Positions 1-10,948 of a stretch of 64,000 nt of DNA are shown here, in pieces. The stretch's first letter is position 1; each line of letters starts with the position of its first letter. Made by a program: the position numbers and the translations under genes. The DNA lies in NCBI RefSeq assembly GCF_002804205.1, contig NZ_CP024962.1, positions 620,001 through 684,000 of the forward strand. The letters run 5' to 3'. The notes beneath the pieces are model-generated. The model was not told the DNA's origin. It ran no database searches and saw only the letters and a list, made by a program, of their open reading frames with translations. The DNA is from Entomoplasma freundtii. GTDB taxonomy: Bacteria > Bacillota_I > Bacilli_A > Mycoplasmatales > Mycoplasmataceae.

Positions 1-1
1 A

Positions 2-2158
2 AACGATTTAGCCAATAGGTTAAAAATTAAGTCTCGCTCAACTGAGGTAATGAAGACTGAAGTCGAAAATATAAATAATGATATTTCTCAAAACCAATTT
101 TATAACCAATATACCCAACGCATTGTTTTGGGAGGAATGTCTTTAGATGAAGAATTGAGTTTAGCTCCCGGCGATAAAGGAGACCTAACCTCCCTTAACC
201 CTGAAAAACTTCTCAAGAATACTCAACATCCAAAAGATGAAAATGTTTATTATCTTTATTTCAAAAAGGCGAACGACACTACTAATAATTGATTGCTTTG
301 ACAATATTGAGGAGAACATAATACTCCTAATGGCTCATTGGAACAATTACCTAATATAAATGATTTACAGATGGGGAAATTTATTGTTGTTAAAAACAAC
401 AATCCCGTTGACAAATTACCATCAAGTCTTGAAATTACTAATGATGATTTAACTAATTCGGCTAAATTATTTTGAAATTATTTTGGTGAAGATGATACTG
501 CCGACTGAAGTGATAGTGGAGATTATTATTCATTGGATGGTAAATCAGCTTTAATAATGGATGGTAAATCGGCTCTTCAATACCGTTTCCAAGAATACTT
601 TAAAGCTAAAATTATTAATAACTTTTATGAAAATGTTTTAACAATGACTTATCTAGAATCAAATCTTTTTAATATTGGTCGAAATATCAAAAATACTTTA
701 ACCAGCCAAGACTCTTATTTAAATATTAGTTCTGATTTGGCTAAAGCTACCCAAACTTGGAACCAAAATGATGGCTATAAATCTAAATTAAAGATGGTTT
801 GGGCCTTCAATCAAAATGATAAGACTGAACAAGATTTTGTTAAGGCTTGGTCTAAATTAAACGAAACTATCAAATTTAAAAATTCGGGAGAGTTTTTAAA
901 TTCAACTAGCACAAGTTTTCAAACTATTTCCAAAATTTTAGAAGACGCAACCGTTTTAGGACCAAATCAATCAGAATTGGGAACTGATCCTTTCTTAAAT
1001 TTGGCTGGTTATAATGGAATTGTTAAAAACGATGGCGATTCAATTTCTTCAGCAGATGGAACCTTAAGTATTGCTGAAGAAGCTAAAACAAAAATTGCTA
1101 AAGTTAATTCGCCAGCCATTATAACTAAGGACCAACTTGGGCAACCATTTACGGTTGATAACAACAAACAAGAAATTTATTTTGTTTTACCAATTTATTT
1201 AATTGATTTACTAAATGACACTACTAATGGTAGTCAAAATCGAAGTGCCTCTTCTGGAGCAATTAGTAGTTATGATTATGGTCAAACAACTACTGGATTC
1301 CTCCCTAAAACTGAAGATAAATGATTCGCTAGTTTTGGTGATTCATTGATTGCTAATGGCAAACAAATTACTCCATCAAAAGTAGACGTTATTACATCAC
1401 ATAAAGAGGAAGCTAATAAATCGGCTTATTATCTCTACGTTGATAACGTTGCCTACACAATTGATGACTTTAATGGTCTTTTTAATCCAACTACTAAAAT
1501 AACACCAGAAAATATTTGAGACCAAAATAAAACTATTGCGGCTAACGGTTATCAAGGTTTCCAATTTACAATGCTCAATTCATTTGAAGGCATCATTGGC
1601 AATGTTGGCATTGGGCAAGAAGTTTATTTAGGTAAGTTATCAGATACACCAATAAATAAACAAGGTATTACTTTTGAAAAGCGCAACGATGATTGATATG
1701 CCATTGTTGCTAATGATAAAAGTCTTGTTGGAACAGTAGTTGATTGCGGAACAGTTAAATTAAGTTTCGACGATGCTAAAAAAGGCAGCACTATCACTTT
1801 CGACGGAAGTATTGATGGTAAAAATAATTCTTTAAAAAATAAAGAGGGCCGTACTATTGGTTACCAAATTAATATGGGGCCTAATGCCGCCAAGCCAAAT
1901 ATGTACATCAATAACGGTACTTTCCATTATTATGAAGAAAATTTAGCTTCTTTGGACATCATCAATTTAGCCAGTGACCAAAAACAAAGTCTTTTACACC
2001 AATTGGAATACATTACTTCCAAAGATAGTGACGTCTCTAATGCAGCCGCTTCTGCTATCTATCCATTATTTATCGGTAGTGATCAAGTGCTCTACAAACC
2101 TCTTTACGAATCAATTCGTCGTTATATCGACACTGATGATAGTGGAGAATCAGATTAA
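2..2158 (+). CDS. Large surface-type protein, 3' part (5' end outside window); possible P80-like HinT partner
   Basis: The frame is open from the first bases, so the N-terminus, including any signal peptide or lipobox, is missing; 718 codons are visible. TGA is read as Trp at several places (for example 290-292, 1322-1324 and 1697-1699). The visible part is rich in Asn, Asp, Ser and Thr, has no obvious membrane segment, and ends in an acidic tail (DTDDSGESD). Residues encoded at 531-578 are a tandem repeat of an eight-residue unit. No enzyme motif was recognised. The TAA stop shares one base with the ATG of the HIT gene, so the two are translationally coupled. In Mycoplasma hominis HinT is encoded with the membrane proteins P60 and P80 (hit locus), and the position here suggests a P80-like partner. 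That is inference from context; an ordinary lipoprotein is the alternative. Confidence 0.75.
531..578 (+). repeat. Tandem duplication of a 24-bp unit inside the surface protein gene
   Basis: Two adjacent 24-base copies encode LDGKSALI and MDGKSALQ. They differ at only a few positions, mostly near codon third bases, which fits a fairly recent in-frame duplication. Confidence 0.7.
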
Positions 2159-2562
2159 TGGAAACTACTGATTGTCTTTTTTGTAAAATTGTTCGCAAAG
2201 AAATTCCAGCATCAATCATTTATGAAGATGATGCTACCTTGGCTTTCCTTGATATTCATCCGACCGATAATGGTCATACATTAGTGATTCCTAAAAAACA
2301 TACTTCTAGTTTTTCCAAAACTGATGAGTTAACCATTTGTGCAGTTACCAAAGCTAAAAAAGTGGTTGCTGAATTACTACAAACGAAATTAAAACCAAAT
2401 GGCTTTAATTTCGTAACTAATGATGGGGCAGAAGCTTTTCAAGAAGTTTTTCATTACCATGAGCATGTCATCCCAAAATACAAAAAAAACCAGGGGTATG
2501 CTCCAGAAAGACAACCATTTAAGGCCATGCCTTTAATGGAAGTTTGTGATAGAATTAAATAG
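2158..2562 (+). CDS. hinT: HinT-like HIT-family nucleotide hydrolase
   Basis: This 134-residue protein has the usual length of HinT-type purine nucleoside phosphoramidases, which hydrolyse AMP-lysine-type phosphoramidates. The N-terminal CLFCKIVRKEIPA block and the C-terminal histidine triad FHYHEHVIPKY (about residues 100-110) are both present; the middle triad His is the expected nucleophile. The ATG overlaps the TAA of the preceding gene by one base and no separate ribosome-binding site is needed. The operon pairing with a surface protein resembles the mycoplasma hit locus. The HIT family assignment is firm; the partner is inferred. Confidence 0.93.
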   Translation: METTDCLFCKIVRKEIPASIIYEDDATLAFLDIHPTDNGHTLVIPKKHTSSFSKTDELTICAVTKAKKVVAELLQTKLKPNGFNFVTNDGAEAFQEVFHYHEHVIPKYKKNQGYAPERQPFKAMPLMEVCDRIK

Positions 2563-2630
2563 CATTCGGAAGTGTCTTGCTTTTCATTTATTTGGGGGGC
2601 GAAGACACTTTCTTATTTAGAAAGGAAGAA

Positions 2631-4547
2631 ATGAAATTTATTAATCTAAAAAACTCAAAAAGAACTGAAAAAAATTTACCAGAAGTGATTACTAGTAATC
2701 AACAAGCAATTAACAAGCCATTAAAAAAGGTTAAAAGTTCTTTTTTTGGAATCGTTTTTAAAAACTACCGTCGTTTTAAATCGTTATCCATCCCAATGAT
2801 GTCTTTAGTTTTTTTAAGCGTACTTTGTTCAATCAGTTTGCCTTTATTAACTCAGCAAATGTCATTCGGAATTTCTAAGCATCTAGCAGAAATAAGCCAA
2901 GTTCCCGGGGCTAACCCTTGGGTTGATGTTACGGGACAATATTGAGGACTAGAATGATATGTCTCAATGTGAATCGCTATTGGGATTACATTCTTCAACA
3001 TGTTAGTAATGTATGTTACCCAATATTTAGCAATTTTATTATCAGTAAAAATTGAAGTTATTTTACGTCAAGATTCTTTGACTGCTTTAGCTAAACAAGA
3101 TATTTCTTATTATTCAGATAAAAAGATTGGGGAAATTTTGACTAAAGTAATTTCTGACACGCAAATTGTCGGAGAACAAGCAAGTCAAGTACCAACCACA
3201 ATTTTACAAGCCATCCTCACGATTTCAGGAACATTAGGTATGATGTTTTATTTTGAATGACATCTTGCTTTAGTGGTGATTGGTGTCTTTGTCATCTTAA
3301 TGACCATTTTAGGATGTTCATTTGGCTTTGTTCAAGGAAAAATCAAGAAAGTTCGTGAAGTACTTACCGATGTCAATGGTCAAGTAACTGATCGAATCAA
3401 TAACATTCGTTTGATTAAGTCTAATGGAACAGAAGATTACGAAACCAATCGTTTCAAAGAAGTCCATAAAGACTACCAAAAAGAATCCAATAAAATGGCA
3501 GGGGCAGCTGCCTTATTAGTTACCACCATCTTTGGTGGGATTGGTCTTCTTCAATTAGGTGTTGTCGCTAGTGCCATGCTAATTTATCAAAATAAACCAG
3601 TAGATGGGCCAGTTTTCTTTTCAACAACTTTTGCCTCTTTCACTCTTGCTCAAGGAGCAATGATTGGGGCCTTATTCCAAGTAGTTACAATTGCTTTAGG
3701 AATGGCCAAGGCCGGAGTTTCGGCAACGCGAATTGAAGAAACGATTAGTGCACCTTCTTTGATTAATCCTCACAACACCACTGGAGAAATTGTTGAAGGA
3801 ATTACGGGTAACATTGTTTTCAAAAACGTTAGCTTTGCTTATCCTGAAAAACCAACGAAAACGATTTTACCAAAATTTGATTTTACTTTTGAAAACGGGA
3901 AATCTTATGCCTTTGTTGGGGAAACTGGTTCAGGTAAATCAACAATCAGTAAATTACTCTTGCGTTACTATGACCCTACAGAAGGTGATATTTTCGTTAA
4001 CGAAAACCAAAACCTTAAAGATGTCGCTTTGGCTTCTTATTTAAATCATATTGGTTATGTGGAACAAGAGCCATCAATTCTCTTTGGCGATGTTTTTGAA
4101 AACATTCGTTATGGTAATTTTGCCGCTAGCGATGAAGAAGTAATGCTAGCCTGCCAAAAAGCCGAACTTCATGAGCTTATTATGGGTTGGCCTTTAGGTT
4201 ATAAAACTATCCTAGGCGAACATGGTTTCATGCTTAGTGGAGGTCAAAAACAACGCCTAGTCATTGCGAGAATGTTCTTAAAAAATCCGCAACTATTAAT
4301 TTTAGATGAGGCCACTTCGGCTTTAGATAATATTGTGGAAAAAGAAATTCAGAGCAAGCTAGATGAATTAATGAAGGGACGAACAACAATTACTATTGCC
4401 CACCGTCTTTCAACAATTAAAAATGCTGACCAAATTATTGTTCTTGGAGCTAATGCCGGTGGCGTTGTCCAAAAGGGTAGTTTTGAAGAATTACGTTCAA
4501 TACCAGGCCACTTCAAAAATCTTTATGAAGCAGGCTTAATGCAATAA
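2631..4547 (+). CDS. ABC exporter, fused transmembrane and ATPase domains
   Basis: A half-transporter of 638 residues of the MsbA/LmrA type. A hydrophilic N-terminal extension of about 50 residues is followed by a six-helix ABC membrane domain (about residues 55-370) and an ATPase domain with Walker A GETGSGKST, signature LSGGQKQR, Walker B LLILDEAT and a switch His in IAHRLST. TGA reads as Trp at 2943, 2952, 2970 and 3258. The ATG at 2631 was chosen because AAAGGAAGAA lies just upstream; an upstream TTG in frame lacks such a site. There is no C39 peptidase domain, so it is not a peptide-processing exporter. The substrate is unknown. It is followed by a strong hairpin terminator. Confidence 0.88.
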
Positions 4548-4548
4548 T

Positions 4549-4577
4549 AAAAAAGAACCTTTTGAAGGTTCTTTTTT
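4549..4577. terminator. Bidirectional intrinsic terminator between ABC exporter and helicase
   Basis: A 13-bp stem (arms 4549-4561 and 4565-4577, loop TTG) has A-runs and T-runs at its ends, so it can stop both converging transcripts. Confidence 0.85.
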
Positions 4578-4590
4578 ATTACCATTTTCG

Positions 4591-7500
4591 TTAACTAAGT
4601 AACTTATTCACGTCTTGGATAATTTGATCACGATTTAATAATCAATCAATTTCCTTGATTTTATAAATTGGATAACCTTTAAATTCCAAAAATTCTTGAT
4701 CAGACAAACTTGAAAGATAATGGTTAATATTTTCATTCCCTTGGTAATGAAAATCATCGACTTGAATACCAAGTTTAAAAGTATTAAAAACATCGATAAT
4801 TGCTAAATCAAGGTTTTTGCTTCCGACAGGATATTGGGTTTTAATTGTAATGTATTTATTAGCTAAAAGTTGGTTATTCAAAACCTCAAAGACTTCCTTC
4901 TTAAAACGAGAAATTGTTGGTGTAGCGTTTTGCTTAGGAGCAAACTCATACCCTTCTCAACTAGAATAAGTTTTTTGTTGGCTTTCTTGAAGATCAAGAA
5001 ATTCCAGTCACTTCTTAAAAATAGTCGTATCCTGATTTGTGGCAAATTTTATCTTATTTGCTGCGATTGATTTTACAACAATCATTTGTTCCCGAGCGCG
5101 TGAAATGGCGACATTTAAAGCATTTTTGCCGCCTGGTCGGGCTACATAAGTCGAACTAATATTTGTCTTATCATCGTAAACTACCGACATGATTACCAAA
5201 TCAGCTTCATCACCCTGAACATTTTCGATATTTCGGATAATGATTTTTTCGTTTTCAACCAAATCTAAAAGGTCAGGATAATTTTCATAAATAGTTTTTT
5301 CTAATAGTTGTTTTTGCAAAACATTAAAGGCTAAAACTAAAATGGTAGCGTATTTCTTCTTCTCTTGTTTGAGGATCTTCAATACTTCGTTAACTTCTTT
5401 TTGGTTAATCCCATTTTCCCATTTTCCATTCACGTTTTTGACTAAAATACGTTTTTGGTTTTTGACTTCTTTCATAACATTTTTATCGATTGTTTCAAGA
5501 TTAGAGTTATAGAAATGACGAGCCGAAAAAGACATCAAGGCCGCAGCGCTAGAACGGAAGTTTTGGTCTAACATCACTTGGTAAACACCCTTATCAAATG
5601 CATAGTTCAAAATCGAGACGGTATTTTCTGGAATATCAGTTTCGTTAGCATCACCTTGGTCCCGCGTGGCAAACCAATTCGAAGGTTGCATTTGTTGAGT
5701 ATCACCAGCCAAGATTTTTGTTTTAGCCAAGTAAAGTAACGGTAAACCGGTTTCGGCAAAAATTTGCGATGATTCATCAAGAATCACATAATCGAAAAAT
5801 TCTTTTTGTCAGCTAATAAATGAAGTTTCCGGGGTAGTGATGACAATTGGAAATAAATCATGAAGAATCACCTTGTGTTCATTAACAAATTTGTAAGGCA
5901 AACGACGACTTGCACGAACCGCGTTGGCAAAACGAGTGTAAGCTTCATATTTATCAACATCATGAATTTTCCAATTTTCAATTTTTGCTAAAAGACGGTT
6001 AGCTAAATAACCGACTAAATAATCACTATCAAGGTCTTGAGAATAATTACGACTAAAGGCTTGTGAGCTTTGACTTAAAGCCAATGTGCGTTCATAAGTT
6101 GTTTGTTGGGCAAAGCTTAGCAAGCTATTAACATCCAAGTGAGGGTTATTGCTCATAAGAGTGAAAGATTTTTGAGCTTGCAATTTAAAGTTCTTCGGAT
6201 ATTTACGAAAACTAAAATTATTTTTTTCTTTATCAAGATGATTAGAATTGGACAATACCTTTTGGTAATTCTTAAAATCAGCCGAATCACCAACACGTGG
6301 GTAAATGTAATTTTTGTCTAAGCTAAAGAAATCAAATAGCGTTTTTGGTTGGTAACCAAAAGCTTTGACTAATTCCATTGATGGCAAAAATGTTGCGGTT
6401 TCTTTGCAAACACGAATTGATTCTAGTGCTTGAAGTTCAGTCGCCGAAATAATCTTGCGTTTTCTTTTTAAGGGTACTGTTTGACTATACTCTACCAAAC
6501 TAATAAATTCCTTCAATGGTTTATAAAATTCTTCCTTGCTTAATTTGTTATCATTGAGAATAAATAACACAAATGGTGAAAGATTTTGTAAACGTTTTTT
6601 AAGTACATCTAGAGCCGCTTTCTTTTGAGACATAACGACTGCTGTTTTGTCATAAAATAAAATGTTAGCAATAATATTCGCAATGACTTGTGATTTTCCA
6701 GTTCCTGGGGGTCCCCAAATAATTGTGTCTTGAATCAAAGCAGAAATAAGGGCTTTATCTTGCGAAAAGTTACTATTTTGGACGCGTAAAAGTTTATCAG
6801 ATTGGTTTAAAATAAAATCTTCCACATGATTTTGGTAAATGCGTTTATTCGTTGCAGGACTTAAAATATTTTCTAATTCATCATTTTCAATGATTTCTAA
6901 CATCGTTCTTCTTAAGTGACCACCGGCTGGCTTAAACATTCCTAAAACCACTCCTGAATGAGCAATAAGATTATCGGTTTGGATTTCGATTGGCTCTAAG
7001 CCAACAAAGTTTCCAAACCAAGAATTAACCGAGGTGGGATCAAGGGGTAAAATTTTTAAGAGTTCGGTTTGGACTTCAAACGCAGTTTGGTCTTCACTAA
7101 AAACTAAGTTTTCATTGATTTTAAAACCAGATTCATTCAAGATAAAAATCAATTTTTCGTTTATCTTTCACGATCCTAAAGGTACTAAAAAGGGATGTTG
7201 GTCCTCAAAAATAATTTTTGTTTCGCGCAGTAATAACGGCGCATATAAAGTTTTTAATGGTGTTTTAACGCTCACAAAAAAGGTGGCAATATGCAATTGT
7301 CAAACATTATCTTGAATATTAGCATCCATGGCTTTCCGACGGTAAACCATTCATTTATTTTTACTTTGGGCAATTTTATTATTTAGTTCATCCAAAAGGA
7401 TATTTCTAGTAATGTCAAATTGCTTAACGTTTAATAAAGCCATTTTTTTAGTTTTTGCTAGACGTTCTTTTTTAGTTTTAAAAGCTTCAATAATTACTTC

Positions 7501-7749
7501 ACCATTAGGAGCTTTTTTAATTATTTTTGTCAATTCTTCCCAATTTGTTTCCCGCAAACTTATTTTAAAATCCTTACTTTCCAGTAATTTCCGAACATTA
7601 TCTTCACCTAATTTTGGCAATAAATCAAAATTAGTTGTTTGGTTAAGATGAGTAAAAAGTGCGGAATCATGAGGGTAGATGTTTAATAAATTATTTAAAA
7701 GCTTTTGGTATTTTTTGTATTTCGTCGTTGGTTCAAAATGTGAAATCAT
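4591..7749 (-). CDS. Superfamily 1 (Upf1-like, AAA_11/AAA_12) helicase with C-terminal Vsr-like nuclease domain
   Basis: One frame of 1052 codons once TGA is read as Trp. Residues 1-340 match no domain I recognise. Walker A GPPGTGKSQ lies near residue 347, the Walker B DESSQ near 658, and late helicase motifs (VQGDEADLVIMS and ALNVAISRARE) near 870-905. The last 100 residues (YPVGSKNLDLAIID, LGIQVDDFHY, GYPIYKIKEIDW) resemble the Vsr/MTES_1575-type endonuclease fold that ends many DUF4011/AAA_11 proteins, although the usual glutamate before the VD pair is Gln. Such proteins act on nucleic acids and some are linked to defence. The start is supported by AGGAAGAGGGG upstream. The helicase call is firm; nuclease activity is an inference. 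Confidence 0.85.
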
Positions 7750-7778
7750 TTTTATCCCCTCTTCCTTAACTTTTTAAT

Positions 7779-7784
7779 TTTATA
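7779..7784 (-). promoter_or_regulatory. Candidate -10 box for the helicase gene
   Basis: TATAAA on the minus strand, 30 bases before the ATG and downstream of the dgk terminator. No clear -35 box is visible, so this is tentative. Confidence 0.3.
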
Positions 7785-7847
7785 ACACTTTCAAAATTAA
7801 AAAATCTTTCCCGAGTGGAAACCAGATAAAATAAAATTTAAATCAAA

Positions 7848-7871
7848 AAAACAAAGCTTAGGCTTTGTTTT
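7848..7871 (-). terminator. Intrinsic terminator of the scpA-scpB-rluB-dgk operon
   Basis: A 10-bp stem (arms 7848-7857 and 7862-7871) with a four-base loop is followed on the minus strand by a T-run. The hairpin includes the dgk stop codon. Confidence 0.75.
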
Positions 7872-8502
7872 TATTTTTTTTAGTTGTGGTTTGTTTTTGG
7901 GTTTCCAAACTTTTGATTTTTTCTAAAATAATTTTCATTTTAGCATCCATATCATCAGTTTCAGCATCAACAACTAGGAAATTAAATTTATCTTTATTTT
8001 TTTGGTAGTATTCTTCATAATGTTTATTTAAAACATCCCAATAAGCTCGTTGCATATCAAGTTCTTCAATACGACCACGTTCTTTAATTCGTTCAATAGC
8101 CTTGTCTGTTGAAGCCTTAAGGTAAATTACTAAATCAAAATTAGCTCTTTCACCAAGAGAAGGCATAACTACATGATCGTAAAAGGAATTATAAGTTTTG
8201 AAATCCACATCATTCATATTTCCTAATTCATGATTGACCTTAACAAAAATCGGGTCTTCTAAAATGGTGCGATCAAAAATTACATTTTTCAATTGTTTTG
8301 CTTGGGTTAATTGCAAACTACGGGCTGTAAGCATATAAACTTGCATCTTGAAAACTGTGTTTTTCATATCCTTATAATATTCTTCAAAATAAGGGTTATC
8401 ATCAATCGGTTCAGGAAAAATTTCATATCCTAGTTCTTCGGAAATCCGTTTTGATACTGATGATTTTCCCACTCCAACTGTCCCAAAAATTGCTATTCTC
8501 AT
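7858..8502 (-). CDS. dgk: Deoxynucleoside kinase (deoxyguanosine/deoxyadenosine kinase family)
   Basis: A 214-residue dNK-family kinase that phosphorylates deoxynucleosides for nucleotide salvage, a pathway on which Mollicutes depend. The P-loop FGTVGVGKSS is at residues 6-15, the EPIDDNP substrate-site block near 31, FDRTILEDPIF near 75 (DR motif), and the LID arginines in ERIKERGRIEE near 138. The Lys/Asn/Thr-rich tail is poorly conserved. It lies 48 bases downstream of rluB and ends in the terminator hairpin. The specific base preferred cannot be read from the sequence. Confidence 0.88.
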   Translation of the reverse strand: MRIAIFGTVGVGKSSVSKRISEELGYEIFPEPIDDNPYFEEYYKDMKNTVFKMQVYMLTARSLQLTQAKQLKNVIFDRTILEDPIFVKVNHELGNMNDVDFKTYNSFYDHVVMPSLGERANFDLVIYLKASTDKAIERIKERGRIEELDMQRAYWDVLNKHYEEYYQKNKDKFNFLVVDAETDDMDAKMKIILEKIKSLETQKQTTTKKNKNKA

Positions 8503-8550
8503 TTAAAAACCTCTTTTGCTACTTTTTTATTTACTTTATATTTGTTAATT

Positions 8551-9300
8551 TTAGTCATCTTTCCGACGGTTAGCTTTGTAAATCCCATAAAATTGTTTTA
8601 CCTCATGAGGAGTTAAATCACGATAATGCCCTAAGTCTAAATTATCAAGCGTTAAAAATTCCACTTTTGTTCGTTTTAGCTTTAAGAGATTCATTCCGGC
8701 CGCTTCTAACATTTTTTTGACGTGATGCTTTTTACCTTCGGCAATTGTCAATTCCACCACTGATTGGTTAGTTTCTGGATTATAACTTAATAACTTGGCG
8801 GATACAGCTTGGGTGCGATAATCTTCATCAATGGTAACTCCCTTAATTAATTGCTTTACAGCCATAGGGGATACATTACCTTGGCAAAGAGCTTGGTAAG
8901 TCTTTAAAAATTCGTAACGGGGATGCATAACAAAGTTAGCGAAGTCGCCATCATTAGTCATAATTAATAACCCTGAAACATCGTAATCTAAACGTCCTAC
9001 GGGGTAAACACGCGCTGGAACATCTTTAAAAAAGTCTGCAACAGTTTTTCGACCTTTAGGATCATACATTGTTGTTAAAACAAAACGAGGTTTATTGAAT
9101 AAATAGTAGTATTTATCATTTTGTTTGACCACTTCGCGATTATCAATTTCAATAAAGGCATCAAGGTTTGTTTTGAAGCCTTTTTCGGTAATAACTTTAC
9201 CATCTACTTTAACTCTTCCGAGTTCAATCAGTGTCTCTGCCCGACGGCGAGAAACTGCTCCTCGGTTGGCAATAATTTTTTGTAAGCGCTCTTGTGGCAT
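8551..9300 (-). CDS. rluB: 23S rRNA pseudouridine synthase, RsuA/RluB family
   Basis: A 249-residue protein with an N-terminal S4 RNA-binding domain (ERLQKIIANRGAVSRRRAE, residues 4-22) and a pseudouridine synthase domain carrying the catalytic motif GRLDYDVSGL near residue 102. By family and by position after scpAB, as in Firmicutes, it most likely modifies helix 89 of 23S rRNA (RluB type); RsuA-type 16S activity cannot be excluded. The start lies four bases after the scpB stop, indicating one transcript with scpB. Confidence 0.9.
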   Translation of the reverse strand: MPQERLQKIIANRGAVSRRRAETLIELGRVKVDGKVITEKGFKTNLDAFIEIDNREVVKQNDKYYYLFNKPRFVLTTMYDPKGRKTVADFFKDVPARVYPVGRLDYDVSGLLIMTNDGDFANFVMHPRYEFLKTYQALCQGNVSPMAVKQLIKGVTIDEDYRTQAVSAKLLSYNPETNQSVVELTIAEGKKHHVKKMLEAAGMNLLKLKRTKVEFLTLDNLDLGHYRDLTPHEVKQFYGIYKANRRKDD

Positions 9301-9303
9301 ATT

Positions 9304-10011
9304 TTAATTTTCTCCTAAGTCTTCAATAAAGGTGTCATCAATGCTTTGGAATAATTGGTTCATGGTATTGCTATCATTAAGGTTTAAACCAACTTTTTCT
9401 GCATCATGAGATTGGTAAATTAGTTCATCATTTTGTTTTTGGGTTCGTAAAATAGCTTCGTAATCAATTTCTGGCAAATCAGTAGCTAAATCTTGTAAGT
9501 TAAATAATTTATAGAAACTATCAGTCACTTGATAAAGGTTAGCTCTAGTCTCTGGTTTGCGACCCACAACTTGAATCAAACGTAATTCTTTTAATTTTGC
9601 CAATTGGTAAGTGGAGTCTAACTGACGGACTAAATCAATTTCAGCTCTAGTTATTGGTCCTTGATAAGCAATAATCGCTAAAACCTCAATTGTTGTGATT
9701 GATAAACGGTTTTGACTTTGAATTGCTTCTGATTTTTGCAAAAAGGGATAAAGCACTTGTTTCGTATGCAAACGGTATTTGTTAGTCGCAAATTCTTGAA
9801 TCGCAAAAGCCGAACTCGAATCATTGCGGTATTTATTTTGCAAATTATTCAGTGCTTGTTTAATAGTGGATGGCTTTTCATTTTCAAGCATGGTTTCCAA
9901 AGTCTTTAAACTTAAGCCCTCATCACCATTTAAAAATAACAAGGCTTCGATAATTGCCAAAATCTCTGGCTGTGAAGTTTTATTCATAACTATCGTTTGT
10001 TTGGGTTTCAT
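9304..10011 (-). CDS. scpB: Segregation and condensation protein B
   Basis: The kleisin-associated winged-helix subunit of the Smc-ScpA-ScpB condensin. It is 235 residues long with two winged-helix domains; the hallmark EVLAIIAYQGPITRAEID is near residue 108 and the RANLYQVTDSFYKLFNL block near 160. A C-terminal tail of about 50 residues is variable. The ATG at 10011 is preferred over 9987 because GGAGATGA lies eight bases upstream; this makes the gene overlap the scpA end by 32 bases, a tight coupling typical of scpAB. Confidence 0.92.
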   Translation of the reverse strand: MKPKQTIVMNKTSQPEILAIIEALLFLNGDEGLSLKTLETMLENEKPSTIKQALNNLQNKYRNDSSSAFAIQEFATNKYRLHTKQVLYPFLQKSEAIQSQNRLSITTIEVLAIIAYQGPITRAEIDLVRQLDSTYQLAKLKELRLIQVVGRKPETRANLYQVTDSFYKLFNLQDLATDLPEIDYEAILRTQKQNDELIYQSHDAEKVGLNLNDSNTMNQLFQSIDDTFIEDLGEN

Positions 10012-10843
10012 GACTAATCATCTCCAATCGCGCTAATAAATTTTCATCCCTAATCGCCGTTTGAGTTAAACGGACTCAAAGCGTTTCGTCTTGTTGGGTA
10101 ATACGAGTAAACTGGTAGCGCACCAAATCTAAAACAGCTAGAAAAGTTGATACCAAATTTTTGAGATTGACTATCTCACCCGGAATTAAATCCTCTAATC
10201 TTCATGCTTTTAGCTTATCGGTTGACATAGATGTCAAAATCAATTTAGAAATTTCTTGAGGCGAAATAGTTTGGGTTTCAATAAAGTTAACCACTTGGTC
10301 ATCGAGTTCGCTTATATCCTCCAAAGCTAAGTCTACGTTTGGTTGTTGGCTCAGAAGACGACGATAAATATTAGCAAAGTCTTCCAAATCTAAATCTCCC
10401 AAGTCGATATCAAGGTCGGCTTCATGAGAAACTGTAGTAATGGTGCCTAATTTATTTTGCCCTAATAATTTAGTTGCGGGTTTGGAAAAAGTTTCTCAAT
10501 ATGTAATTTGTTTATCAGCAAGAAGAGTGGCAATTTTTTTAAATTGGTCATATTGATTTAATTGGCCAACTAAATCAAAATAGATTTCCTCACGAAGCGA
10601 CTTCGTGGTCTCTGGTAACAAGGATAATGATTTCATTTCAATCAATTGGGCTGCCATTGTTAAGTATTCGCTAGCAATTTCAATATCTAAAGCGGTTTGG
10701 CTTTGTAAGTAAGCCAAATATTGGTCAGTAACAGCCATCACGCTAATATCTTTTAAAGCCATTTTCTTTTCTCTAATTAAATTTAAAAGGAGATCCAGAG
10801 GCCCATTGAAGGAACCAAGATTTAATTCATCTCAATGTTGCAT
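9980..10843 (-). CDS. scpA: Segregation and condensation protein A (kleisin)
   Basis: A 287-residue kleisin that bridges the Smc heads. The N-terminus holds the signature NGPLDLLLNLIREKK (about residues 14-28), followed by ISVMAVTDQYLAYL, and the C-terminus has a short winged helix. TGA codes for Trp at several sites (for example 10076-10078 and 10202-10204), which breaks the frame under the standard code. The ATG at 10843 follows AGGAAAGGAAA and places the GPLDLLL motif at the usual distance from the N-terminus. First gene of scpA-scpB-rluB-dgk. Confidence 0.92.
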
Positions 10844-10885
10844 GATTTAGTTTTTCCTTTCCTAGAGGATATTTTTGCTTTGAAA

Positions 10886-10917
10886 AATGCACCAACAAGA
10901 AGAATGAGTGGTGCATT
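10886..10917 (-). terminator. Hairpin terminator between the argS unit and scpA
   Basis: Nine-base arms AATGCACCA (10886-10894) and TGGTGCATT (10909-10917), followed on the minus strand by a short T-run. It separates the argS transcript from scpA. Confidence 0.55.
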
Positions 10918-10948
10918 GTTTGGAAACTAAAAGATAAGCAAATTTTGA

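Noticed and set aside
2631-4547. The ABC exporter as the dedicated exporter of the double-glycine peptide.
   Set aside because: It has no C39 peptidase domain, is 17 kb away and on the other strand.
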